Source: an uncultured Aeromicrobium sp.
Lineage (GTDB): Bacteria > Actinomycetota > Actinomycetes > Propionibacteriales > Nocardioidaceae
Assembly: GCF_946221465.1 (NCBI RefSeq)
Contig: NZ_CAMJVP010000051.1
Location: 1 to 15,844, forward strand
Reading direction: 5' to 3'
Length of the DNA: 15,844 nt
In this document: positions 6,483 to 13,830 of the stretch, piece by piece
Layout: each line of letters opens with the position of its first letter
Position numbering within the stretch: position 1 is the stretch's first letter
The notes under the pieces: model-generated
What the model was told of the DNA's origin: nothing
The model's database searches: none
What the model saw: the letters and a program-made list of their open reading frames with translations, nothing else
Program-made: the position numbers and the translations under genes

Positions 6483-9247
6483 GCCGCAGTCAGCTCCCAT
6501 CGAGCAGTCAGGTCGAGAACGTGAGCATCCAGTGACGGCTGGCCCGGGGCCACGCCGACGATGACGATCCGACCGTTCGCCAGCTGCTTGAGCGCGGCGA
6601 GGGCGCGCTCGACAGCAGCATCCGGAAGCTCCGCGAGATCGACGGCGACCACCTCCGCCGAGGTCGCGGCGACAGCGAGCGCGGCCCGCGCCCCCGCATC
6701 GATACGGTTGAGCGGCGTGTCCAGGCCGACGTCGTCCAGGCCGCCGTCGGCGCCGAGAGCGGCGCGAGCAGCATTCACGACCGCGACCGCGTCGCGCGCG
6801 CCGAGTCGCCGCAACTCGTCGCCGACGGTGCCCTGGTACGTGCGTCCCGGCCAGTCGGCGAGCATCGCGACACGTCGCAGACGCGCCGCGTCGAACGGCA
6901 GCACGTAGTCACGGACGCGGACCGGCGAGCATGTGCTGGGCGAACGGCCCGTGAGCAGCGCGAGCACTTCGGCTCGGTCCGCGACTGCTCCCTCGACCAC
7001 CAGCAGCGGCTCCGGCACGCGAAGGCGGGCGATCCTCAGGCCGCTGCGCAGATGCAGGTCGTCGGCCGCGATGTCGACGGGTTCGGCGGGCCAGATCTCG
7101 CGCTCGACACGGTCGTGCAAGGCGTCGCCCTCCACGTCGAGACGCGGCAGGAACGGGTCAAGCAGCGAGGGCATCCACCAGGCGCGGCTGCCCAGCACCG
7201 TCATGGCCGCGGGGACGAGCACCATCCGGACGACGAAGGCATCGATGAAGACTCCGACGGCGAGCGCGAAGGCGATCGGCTTGACCATCGCGTCGCTCTC
7301 GGGCACGAAGGCCGCGAAGACAGCCAGCATGACGACGGCGGCGGCCGTCACGACCCGTCCGCTGGCCGCGAACCCGGCGGCGACCGCGCGGTCTGGATCG
7401 TTGTGGCGTCCGAACTCCTCCTTCATACGCGACACGAGGAACAGTTCGTAGTCCATCGCCAGCCCGAAGAGCACACCCATGAGCAGGATCGGCAGGAAGC
7501 TGATCACCGGTCCGATGTGCTCGACCCCCAACACATCGGCCGCCCATCCCCACTGGAACACCATGACGACGGCGCCGAAGGACACCCCGACGCTCAGCAG
7601 ATAGCCCGCGGCGGCCTTGACCGGTACCACGACCGACCGGAACACCGCGGTCAGGAGCACCAGGGTCAGCACGACCACGAAGGCGCCGAACGGCAGCATC
7701 GTGGCCGACAGCTGGTCCGAGACGTCGATCTCCATCGCGGTCTGACCCGTGATCGCAGTGCGCACGCCGTACTCCTCGGCGAACCGCGGCGCGGCGGCGC
7801 GAAGTCGCTCGACGAGGCGGGCGGTCGCCGGGTCGTCCGCGGCCGTGGTGGGGAAGAACTGCACGATGCCGGTGTCGGCGGTGGGATTCGGTGTGGCCAG
7901 TGCGACCGTGTCGACGCCCTCGAACGCGGCGACCTCCGCGCCGAGCGCTTCCATGAGCCCAATCGGGTCCATGGATTGCACAATGTCGGCCTGGAGGAGG
8001 ATCGGGTTGTTGAACCCGGGCCCGAAGTGCTCCTCGATGAGCTCGTAGGCGGCGCGTTCGGTCGTCCCCCGCTCGGCGGCGTCGTTGCCCGGTAGCGCGA
8101 GGTCAAGCTCGCGCCCGGGAAGCGCCAGGATCGCCAGTCCCGTGACGACGAGCACGATCGTGACCCAGGGCATCGCGGTCACCGACCGCACCCATCGACG
8201 AGCGATCGGATGGTGTCCCCGGCCCGCGGAGTGCCGCGGGGCCAGTCGCGCACCGGCCAGCCCCATGAGGGCGGGCAGCAAAGTGACCGCGACGGCCACG
8301 GCGATCGCCACCGACGCGGAGGCGGTGACGCCCATCCAAGTGAGGAACGGGATCCGTGCGATCGCCAGTCCCGCGAGGGCAATCAGCGTCGTGATGCCGG
8401 CGAACACCACCGCCGATCCCGCGGTCGCCACCGCTCGACCGCTCGCCTCAGCCGGGTCGACGCCCGCTGCCTGCTCCTCGCGCTGCCGTGAGACGATGAA
8501 CAGCGCGTAGTCGATACCCACCGCCAGGCCGATCATGAGAGCCAGCAGCGGGGTGGGGGACGCGAGCGACACCACCGCTGTCAGGGCCCAGATCCCGCTC
8601 ATCGTGACGCCCACGCCGATGAGGGCGGTGACGATCGGAATGCCGGCGGCCCGGACGGACCCGAGCGTGATCCACAGGACCACGAAGGCCACGATGACTC
8701 CGACGGCTTCGATCCAGGTGATCGTCGGGCCGGTGTTCATGAACGCCCCGCCGCCGAACTCCACCCGGGCCCCGATCTCGCGCAGCGGGTCGGCGGTCGC
8801 CTGCAGGTCGTGCTTGACGGCCTCGGTGATGTCTCCGGGACCGCCGGCGAACTGCACCTGCACGATCGCTGCATTACGGTCCTCGTCGATCGTGCCGTCG
8901 ACGAGATCGTCGAAGGGGGAGAGCGCCTCGTCGACGAGCGGCATCGCGCGAACGTTCGCGAGGGTGGCGTCGATCGCCTCGCGCACCGGCGGGTCGTCGA
9001 TGGTGCTGCCCTGCGGGGCGATGAGCACGATCTGGGCCGAGATGCCGGAGACCTCGGGGAACGTGCGCTCCAGCGCATCGAGCGCCTCCTGGCCCTCGGT
9101 GCCCGGAAGCGAGAAGTCGTCGTGGGTGCCCTCGCCGACCCCGACGGCGAGCAATGCTGCGGCGAGCAATGCCGCGAGCCACCCGGCGACGACCCGTCCG
9201 CCATGGCGGTGGCACCACCGGCCGAGGGCGTGGAGCGAGGACGACAT
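6479..9247 (-). CDS. MMPL/RND-type transporter with degenerate ABC-ATPase-like C-terminus
   Basis: Predicted 922-residue inner-membrane protein. The RND-type architecture is a duplication. Each half has a first helix and an extracytoplasmic domain (about 45-175 and 385-510), then a helix bundle containing GIDYALFIVSRQREE (244-258) or AMDYELFLVSRMKEEF (597-612). The Asp-Tyr pairs 246/247 and 599/600 match the proton-relay pairs of MmpL proteins, so proton-driven export of lipids or other hydrophobic compounds is likely. Residues about 720-922 form an extra cytoplasmic domain that reads like an ABC nucleotide-binding domain with its catalytic motifs eroded. The ATG at 9247 is used because upstream in-frame sequence is antisense to tetR. 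It lies 7 bases after a -10 box with no Shine-Dalgarno, so the message is probably leaderless. The divergent TetR protein likely represses it. Confidence 0.92.
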   Translation of the reverse strand: MSSSLHALGRWCHRHGGRVVAGWLAALLAAALLAVGVGEGTHDDFSLPGTEGQEALDALERTFPEVSGISAQIVLIAPQGSTIDDPPVREAIDATLANVRAMPLVDEALSPFDDLVDGTIDEDRNAAIVQVQFAGGPGDITEAVKHDLQATADPLREIGARVEFGGGAFMNTGPTITWIEAVGVIVAFVVLWITLGSVRAAGIPIVTALIGVGVTMSGIWALTAVVSLASPTPLLALMIGLAVGIDYALFIVSRQREEQAAGVDPAEASGRAVATAGSAVVFAGITTLIALAGLAIARIPFLTWMGVTASASVAIAVAVAVTLLPALMGLAGARLAPRHSAGRGHHPIARRWVRSVTAMPWVTIVLVVTGLAILALPGRELDLALPGNDAAERGTTERAAYELIEEHFGPGFNNPILLQADIVQSMDPIGLMEALGAEVAAFEGVDTVALATPNPTADTGIVQFFPTTAADDPATARLVERLRAAAPRFAEEYGVRTAITGQTAMEIDVSDQLSATMLPFGAFVVVLTLVLLTAVFRSVVVPVKAAAGYLLSVGVSFGAVVMVFQWGWAADVLGVEHIGPVISFLPILLMGVLFGLAMDYELFLVSRMKEEFGRHNDPDRAVAAGFAASGRVVTAAAVVMLAVFAAFVPESDAMVKPIAFALAVGVFIDAFVVRMVLVPAAMTVLGSRAWWMPSLLDPFLPRLDVEGDALHDRVEREIWPAEPVDIAADDLHLRSGLRIARLRVPEPLLVVEGAVADRAEVLALLTGRSPSTCSPVRVRDYVLPFDAARLRRVAMLADWPGRTYQGTVGDELRRLGARDAVAVVNAARAALGADGGLDDVGLDTPLNRIDAGARAALAVAATSAEVVAVDLAELPDAAVERALAALKQLANGRIVIVGVAPGQPSLDAHVLDLTARWELTAA

Positions 9248-9254
9248 GGTCGCG

Positions 9255-9283
9255 ACGATACAAAGTCGTATCGGATACGTCAA
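9255..9283 (-). promoter_or_regulatory. Promoter of the MMPL-YhgE operon (leaderless)
   Basis: On the minus strand TTGACG (9283-9278) and TATCGT (9260-9255) are 17 bases apart, matching 5/6 and 4/6 of the consensus hexamers. Seven bases (CGCGACC) separate the -10 from the ATG at 9247, so transcription should begin at or next to the A of the start codon. The lack of a Shine-Dalgarno sequence agrees. Confidence 0.7.
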
Positions 9284-9290
9284 TGTATCG
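9256..9290. promoter_or_regulatory. Two tandem TetR-type operators
   Basis: CGATACAAAGTCGTATCG (9256-9273) is a perfect 6-bp inverted repeat around 6 bases. GGATACGTCAATGTATCG (9273-9290) is a second copy with 5 paired bases and the same spacing. They share base 9273, so their centres are 17 bp apart. The inner half-sites also form the palindrome GTATCGGATAC. Together they cover the spacer and -10 of the MMPL promoter and most of its -35. They lie 48 bp upstream of the tetR ATG, so repression of mmpL and autoregulation are both plausible. Confidence 0.8.
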
Positions 9291-9337
9291 TTCCAGCGGA
9301 CTGCGGTACCCTCGATGCCGTCGAGAGGGAGGGCGTC

Positions 9338-9961
9338 ATGCGGGAGGCGGCGACACGCCGGCGGGCGAGCACGAGGGAACGGCTGCTCGACGCGGCACGT
9401 GAGGTGCTTGCGGAGACCGGCATCCAAGGCGCCACGGTCGAGCAGATCTGCGAGCGCGCCGGATACACGCGCGGAGCGTTCTACTCGAACTACGACAGCA
9501 AAGACGAGCTCATCCTCGATCTGTTCATGCGCGAGAAGGACCGCATGCTGGGTGCTCTGCGCTCGGCGGTCGAAGACAAGCTCGAAGGCGGCGACATCGG
9601 CAGCATCGCGCACGTCCTCGACCGCTTCGTGACCAGTCAGCCGACCGACCGGGTGTGGTTCCTCGTGCATCAGGAGTTCGTCACCCACGCCGTGCGCCAC
9701 CATCGCATCGCCGATGTCTACGCTGAGCTCTGGGAGCAGACCCACCAGGAGTTCGCCGACGTCATCGACTCGGCCTGCCGCGCGTTGAGGCGGCGTCTGA
9801 CCATGGACCTGCGTGATGCCACTCGGCTGCTGATCGCGATCTTCGACGCCACCTTGCGTGACGCCTTCCTCGGTTCTGACACGGAGCTGGCCGATCTGAG
9901 CCGCCTGCGCGAGCAGATTCCCGCGCTGCTCCTCGCCCTGAGCGAGCCTGCCCGGGGGTGA
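9338..9961 (+). CDS. TetR-family transcriptional repressor
   Basis: Predicted 207-residue regulator. The N-terminal DNA-binding domain is typical of TetR: TRERLLDAAREVLAETG (12-28), then the helix-turn-helix ATVEQICERAGYTRGAFYSN (32-51) and YDSKDELILDLF. The remaining ~150 residues are the variable ligand-binding and dimerisation part, which gives no inducer identity. The ATG at 9338 follows GGGAGG (9327-9332) by 5 bases. It is divergent from the MMPL gene, with 90 bp between the two start codons containing a double dyad that is its probable operator. By analogy with TetR-controlled exporters, a hydrophobic ligand exported by the MMPL protein may release it. That is inference. Confidence 0.93.
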   Translation: MREAATRRRASTRERLLDAAREVLAETGIQGATVEQICERAGYTRGAFYSNYDSKDELILDLFMREKDRMLGALRSAVEDKLEGGDIGSIAHVLDRFVTSQPTDRVWFLVHQEFVTHAVRHHRIADVYAELWEQTHQEFADVIDSACRALRRRLTMDLRDATRLLIAIFDATLRDAFLGSDTELADLSRLREQIPALLLALSEPARG

Positions 9962-9972
9962 ACCGCGCGCCC

Positions 9973-9995
9973 GGCGCCACGGTTACAGTGGCGCC
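9973..9995 (+). promoter_or_regulatory. Leaderless promoter of the NIF3 operon inside a dyad
   Basis: TACAGT (9984-9989) is a TANNNT -10 box 6 bases before the GTG at 9996, so the transcript should start at the start codon. The box overlaps a perfect 8-bp inverted repeat, GGCGCCAC (9973-9980) and GTGGCGCC (9988-9995). The dyad could serve as the tetR terminator or as an operator; no T-run is present. Confidence 0.5.
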
Positions 9996-11120
9996 GTGAC
10001 CACGTTGCGCGATGTCGTTGCCGTTCTCGACGAGCTCTATGATCCGCGGTGGGCCGACAGCTGGGACGCCGTCGGCACGGTCGCGGGTGATCCGGCCGCC
10101 GAGGTCCGCACGATCCTCTTCGCCGTCGATCCCGTTCAGGCCGTCGCCGACGAGGCCGTGAGCATCGGCGCCGACCTCGTCGTGACGCACCATCCGCTCT
10201 ATCTCAGGGGCACGACATCGGTCGCCGCCACGACGCCCAAGGGCCGCGTCGTGCACACGCTGATCTCGCACGGCATCGGCCTGCACACGTGTCACACGAA
10301 TGCCGACGCCCCACCGCTCGGCGTCTCCCAGGCGATGGCAGACGTGCTCGGACTGCGCGACGTGCGACCGCTCGAGGACGACCTCGACCCCGGTCTGGAC
10401 AAGTGGGCCGTCTTCGTCCCGGTGGGCGATGCCGACGTTGTCGCCGGTGCGATGCACGACGCCGGGGCGGGGCGGCTCGGCGACTACGACCGCGCGCAGT
10501 TCCAGTCGCGTGGCACCGGCTCGTTCCGCCCGCTCGAGGGCGCCAATCCGACCATCGGCACCGTCGGCGACGTCGAGTACGTCGAGGAGGTCAAGGTCGA
10601 GATGGTCGCCCCCGCCGGACTGCGGGAGAAGGTCCGGTCCGCCCTGCTGGCCGCGCACCCGTACGAGGAGGTGGCGTACGACCTCATCGAGACGGCGGCG
10701 CAGCCCAGCGGGCGCGGGAGCGGACGGATCGGCGTCCTTGAGACGCCGATGTCGCTGCGGGAGTTCGCGCGACACGTCAAAGACGTGCTGCCCGAGCATG
10801 GCGGCGCTACCCGCATCGCCGGCGATCTCGAGCGCGAAGTGCGCACCGTCGCGCTGTGCGGCGGCTCCGGCGACTTCCTCCTGGGTCGCGCGGACACGAT
10901 GGGCGCCGACGTCTACGTGACGTCAGACCTTCGGCATCATCCCGTCAGCGAGCACCTCGAACAGCCGGGCGCGTGCGCCGTCGTCGACGTTCCGCACTGG
11001 GCAGCCGAATGGACCTGGCTTCCGGTGGCGGCGCGAGAGGTCGCGGCGCGCCTCGGCGGTACGGTGAAGACACGCGTCTCCACCGTCGTCACCGATCCGT
11101 GGACCACCACCTTGACCTGA
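9996..11120 (+). CDS. NIF3-family (DUF34) dinuclear metal-centre protein
   Basis: Predicted 374-residue cytoplasmic protein of the NIF3/YbgI family. Members form hexamers with two metal ions per subunit; their substrate is unsettled, and GTP cyclohydrolase I type 2 is a common but poorly supported name. Family motifs are present: ADSWDAVGTVAGDP (20-33), LVVTHHPLYLRG (61-72) with His65-His66, CHTNADA (99-105), and the C-terminal DVPHWAAEW with His334 and Glu338, the HxxxE metal ligands. The length is right for forms with an inserted PII-like middle domain, whose sequence VEEVKVEMVAPAGLREKV is visible. The GTG at 9996 fits a leaderless message. It heads an operon with the zinc-ribbon and RNase H/phosphatase genes, an order also found in mycobacteria. 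Confidence 0.95.
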   Translation: MTTLRDVVAVLDELYDPRWADSWDAVGTVAGDPAAEVRTILFAVDPVQAVADEAVSIGADLVVTHHPLYLRGTTSVAATTPKGRVVHTLISHGIGLHTCHTNADAPPLGVSQAMADVLGLRDVRPLEDDLDPGLDKWAVFVPVGDADVVAGAMHDAGAGRLGDYDRAQFQSRGTGSFRPLEGANPTIGTVGDVEYVEEVKVEMVAPAGLREKVRSALLAAHPYEEVAYDLIETAAQPSGRGSGRIGVLETPMSLREFARHVKDVLPEHGGATRIAGDLEREVRTVALCGGSGDFLLGRADTMGADVYVTSDLRHHPVSEHLEQPGACAVVDVPHWAAEWTWLPVAAREVAARLGGTVKTRVSTVVTDPWTTTLT

Positions 11121-11129
11121 GGAGTCACC

Positions 11130-11873
11130 CTGAGAGCCGAACCGTCCGCCCAGCAGACCCTGCTCGACCTGCAGGCCAAGGACTCCACGATCGCGCAGTT
11201 GAGACACCGCCGGAAGTCGTTGCCCGAACTCGCCCAGATCGCCGAGCTCGACACCGAAATCGCGGCTCTCGATCACAAGCGGATCGAGGCGTCGACGCGG
11301 GTATCCGATCTCGAGCGCGAGCAGAAGAAGGCCGACCAGGAGGTCGAGCTCGTCAAGGCGCGACGCCGGCGCAATGAGGAGCGGCTCAACTCCGGTGCCG
11401 TCGCGAACCCCAAGGACCTGGAGAGCCTGCAGCACGAGATCGTGGCGCTCGACCGTCGGATCGCGACGCTCGAAGACGCCGAGCTTGAGATCATGGAGTC
11501 GCTCGAGGAGGCCTCGGCCGCCCTCGACGCGGTCGCCGACGATCTGCAGGCCCGCCGACGTGAGCGCGAGCAACTCGTCGCACGACGGGACGAGGCGTAC
11601 GCGTCGATCGATGCTGAACTCGCCGAGGTCGAGGCGGCGCGCGGTGCCATCGCCCGCTCCCTGCCCGACGACCTCGTCGCCCTGTACGAGAAGGTGCGGT
11701 CCGCCCACGGCGGCCTCGGCGCGGCAGCGCTGCGGGCCCGCCGCTGCGAGGGATGCCGACTGGAACTGAACGGCGCCGACCTGCGCGAGCTGGCGCAGGC
11801 GCCCGACGACGAGGTCCAGCGGTGCCCCGAGTGCAGCCGCATTCTGGTTCGGACGAGCGAGTCCGGATTGTGA
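11130..11873 (+). CDS. Coiled-coil C4-type zinc-ribbon protein with a CTG start
   Basis: Predicted 247-residue protein: a long alpha-helical coiled coil (about 10-180, rich in Glu, Arg and Leu) and a C-terminal zinc ribbon with CEGC (206-209) and CPEC (232-235). Family members of the same length open with xxAEPxxQxxLLDLQ. That opening is encoded here only if translation begins at CTG 11130. AGGAG (11120-11124) lies 5 bases before that CTG, and an in-frame TGA at 11118, which is the NIF3 stop, excludes anything earlier. The first other recognised start is a TTG at 11199, which would remove the conserved N-terminus and lacks a ribosome site. The stop overlaps the next gene as GTGA. The function is unknown; a nucleic-acid or protein scaffold role is usual speculation. 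Confidence 0.92.
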   Translation: MRAEPSAQQTLLDLQAKDSTIAQLRHRRKSLPELAQIAELDTEIAALDHKRIEASTRVSDLEREQKKADQEVELVKARRRRNEERLNSGAVANPKDLESLQHEIVALDRRIATLEDAELEIMESLEEASAALDAVADDLQARRREREQLVARRDEAYASIDAELAEVEAARGAIARSLPDDLVALYEKVRSAHGGLGAAALRARRCEGCRLELNGADLRELAQAPDDEVQRCPECSRILVRTSESGL

Positions 11874-12949
11874 CATCGCGGGTCATCGTCGAGGCCGACG
11901 GAGGATCGCGGGGCAACCCCGGTCCGGCGGCCTTCGGGGCCGTGCTGCGAGATGCCGTCAGCGGCGCGGTCATCGCACAGCGCGGTGAGAGCATCGGCAC
12001 CGCCACCAACAACGTCGCCGAGTACCGCGGGCTGATTGCCGGTCTCGAACTCGCCCGGCAGCACACGCCTGACGCCCGGATCGAGGTCCGGATGGATTCC
12101 AAGCTCGTCATCGAGCAGATGGCCGGGCGCTGGAAGATCAAGCACCCCGACCTGCTGCCGCTCGCGCTCCAGGCTCAGGTCATCGCCCGCGAGCTGCCAC
12201 CGATCACGTGGACATGGGTGCCGCGCGCTGAGAACACGGCCGCGGACGCGCTGGTGAATGCAGCGTTGGACGGCAAGCTGCCCGATGCGGCCGCCGACGC
12301 CGTCCGCGCACCCGCGCAGGGCTGGAGCGCCGCCACCCAGGAGCCGACGACGCTTCTTCTCGTCCGCCACGGTGCCACCGCCTTCACCGAGCGCAAGGCA
12401 TTCAGCGGGACGGGCGCATCCGACCCGGGGCTCACCACGGTGGGGCACGAGCAGGCGGCCCGGGCCGCGCAGTGGATCGCCGAGCACGGGGGAGCGGACG
12501 CCGTCGTGGCCTCCCCGCTGCGCCGCACCCGCGAGACCGCCGATCACATCGCCCGGCATCTGGACGCGGACGTCGCGCTGGACGACGCGCTCACCGAGAC
12601 ATCGTTCGGCGAGTGGGACGGCTACACCTTCGCCGAGATCCAGGAACGCTGGCCCGACGAGATGAGCGCATGGCTCGGCTCGACTTCGGTGGCACCGCCC
12701 GGCGGCGAGGCGTTCGACGCCGTCCTCGAGCGGGTCACCGCCGCACGCGACCGGCTGCTGCAGCGGTATTGCGGCACGACGGTCGTCGCCGTCACCCACG
12801 TCACGCCGATCAAGATGCTCGTCGGACTCGCACTCGGTGCGCCGGTCACCGCGATCTACCGGATGGAACTCGCTGCGGCATCCATCTCCATCGTCGCGTG
12901 GTGGCCCGACGGCAACGCCAGCCTGCGTGCCTTCAACATCCTCCCATAA
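11870..12949 (+). CDS. Bifunctional RNase H / histidine phosphatase
   Basis: Predicted 359-residue fusion. Residues 1-135 are a type I RNase H domain: EADGGSRGNPGPAAFG carries catalytic Asp10, NNVAEYRG carries Glu51, MDSKLV carries Asp76, and ENTAADALVN carries Asp126. It should cut the RNA strand of RNA-DNA hybrids. Residues about 160-359 are a histidine phosphatase: LVRHGAT with catalytic His167, SPLRRTRETA, TETSFGEWDG with Glu243, and VTHVTPIK with His310. The domain order matches mycobacterial Rv2228c, reported as RNase H plus acid or alpha-ribazole phosphatase. All catalytic residues are intact. The GTG start overlaps the upstream stop by 4 bases, and the gene ends the operon. The phosphatase substrate cannot be read from sequence. 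Confidence 0.96.
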   Translation: MTSRVIVEADGGSRGNPGPAAFGAVLRDAVSGAVIAQRGESIGTATNNVAEYRGLIAGLELARQHTPDARIEVRMDSKLVIEQMAGRWKIKHPDLLPLALQAQVIARELPPITWTWVPRAENTAADALVNAALDGKLPDAAADAVRAPAQGWSAATQEPTTLLLVRHGATAFTERKAFSGTGASDPGLTTVGHEQAARAAQWIAEHGGADAVVASPLRRTRETADHIARHLDADVALDDALTETSFGEWDGYTFAEIQERWPDEMSAWLGSTSVAPPGGEAFDAVLERVTAARDRLLQRYCGTTVVAVTHVTPIKMLVGLALGAPVTAIYRMELAAASISIVAWWPDGNASLRAFNILP

Positions 12950-12964
12950 GCCGGTGGTGGATCA

Positions 12965-13024
12965 GCGTCCGTTCTCCGCCTCCGGCGGTGGTGTGGCGTC
13001 CATGTGAGATGCCGGAACGGACGC
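12965..13024. terminator. Nested hairpin between convergent operons
   Basis: GCGTCCGTTC (12965-12974) and GAACGGACGC (13015-13024) are perfect 10-base complements, and inside them CCGCC/GGCGG (12976-12980, 12984-12988) forms a smaller hairpin. It lies between the RNase H/phosphatase stop (+) and the yaaA stop (-), so a bidirectional terminator is likely despite the lack of a T-run. Confidence 0.45.
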
Positions 13025-13028
13025 ATAG

Positions 13029-13805
13029 TCACCGCCCGCGGGACGAGGCGAGCTGCGTGACGACGAGGTCGAGGCGGTTGTTCTCCAGTTCGACCGTCCA
13101 GCCGAGGTCGCGCAGGGCGCTCGCGAGGTCGTCCGGAGTGGCTGCGTCCACGCCCTCGTCGAGGAGCTGACGCACCACGCGGCCCTTGGTGGCCTTGTTG
13201 AAGTGGCTGACGACCGTGCGTTCACCCGCCTTCTCATGCAGTACCCGCATCGTCGCGCTGCGGACTCCGCGCGGGGGAGCACCGAGGTTGACGTAGCTGC
13301 CGGACCGCAGATCCACGACGAGCCGGCCGTCCGCGAGTCGTTCGATCGCCGCGGGGAGGTGCGGCTTCCAGCGGCTCGCGACGGTACCGAGCCGCGGCAG
13401 CGTGACGGAGCCGGAGAGCCGGTAGGCCGGAATGTGATCGCCGGGCCGGACCAGGCCGAACAACGCCGAGGCGATCGCCAGGGTGCGGTCGGCACGGTCG
13501 CGGACGCTGTCGTCGAAGCTCGCCGGATCGAGGTTCTCGAACAGCACCCCAGTGTAGACGGCATCGGCTCGAGCGGTCGGCTCGTCGCGCAGGTTCGCAT
13601 TGCGATCGAGTGCACCGGCCTGGGTCGGGCCGAGTCCCAACACCTCCATCGCGCGTGCCGTGGTGCCGCTGCTCAAGTGGATGAGTGCGCGCAGGAGCTG
13701 CTCGCGTGGCGGGGTCAATTCGGGGAGGCTGAGCGCCTCCAGATCGAGTGCGGGGCCCCGCTCGGGGCGGGTCTTGCCTTCAGACGGTGGGAGCAGGATC
13801 AGCAC
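13029..13805 (-). CDS. yaaA: YaaA-family peroxide-stress protein
   Basis: Predicted 258-residue cytoplasmic protein of the YaaA family (DUF328). In E. coli YaaA limits free iron and oxidative DNA damage during peroxide stress and binds DNA. Family signatures are MLILLPPSEGKTRP at the N-terminus, YTGVLFENLDPASF, SALFGLVRPGDHIPAYRLSG, WKPHLPAAIE, LVVDLRSGSYV and VVSHFNKATKGRVVRQLLD. Length is normal. The GTG at 13805 lies 6 bases after a TAGGGT -10 box on the minus strand (13817-13812) with no Shine-Dalgarno, so the mRNA is probably leaderless. It is transcribed alone; a hairpin separates it from the upstream exporter gene. Confidence 0.95.
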   Translation of the reverse strand: MLILLPPSEGKTRPERGPALDLEALSLPELTPPREQLLRALIHLSSGTTARAMEVLGLGPTQAGALDRNANLRDEPTARADAVYTGVLFENLDPASFDDSVRDRADRTLAIASALFGLVRPGDHIPAYRLSGSVTLPRLGTVASRWKPHLPAAIERLADGRLVVDLRSGSYVNLGAPPRGVRSATMRVLHEKAGERTVVSHFNKATKGRVVRQLLDEGVDAATPDDLASALRDLGWTVELENNRLDLVVTQLASSRGR

Positions 13806-13811
13806 CCGTCG

Positions 13812-13817
13812 ACCCTA
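13812..13817 (-). promoter_or_regulatory. -10 box of yaaA (TAGGGT)
   Basis: On the minus strand TAGGGT is followed by 6 bases (CGACGG) and then the GTG start. This matches the leaderless layout seen at two other genes here. No strong -35 was seen. Confidence 0.5.
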
Positions 13818-13830
13818 CCGACACCTTCTA

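Noticed and set aside
6483..6500. Earlier in-frame start for YhgE at 6500
   Set aside because: The ATG at 6482 gives the typical ATGA overlap with the MMPL stop, and GGGAG lies upstream of it.
7052..8095. A 347-codon + strand frame opposite the MMPL gene, His/Asp/Arg-rich
   Set aside because: It is a shadow of the MMPL gene caused by high GC at third positions. It has no ribosome site or family resemblance.
9248..9745. Extension of the MMPL frame by 166 residues upstream of the ATG at 9247
   Set aside because: That stretch is the antisense of tetR and would cross the promoter and operators. The protein family begins at MSSSLHALGR.
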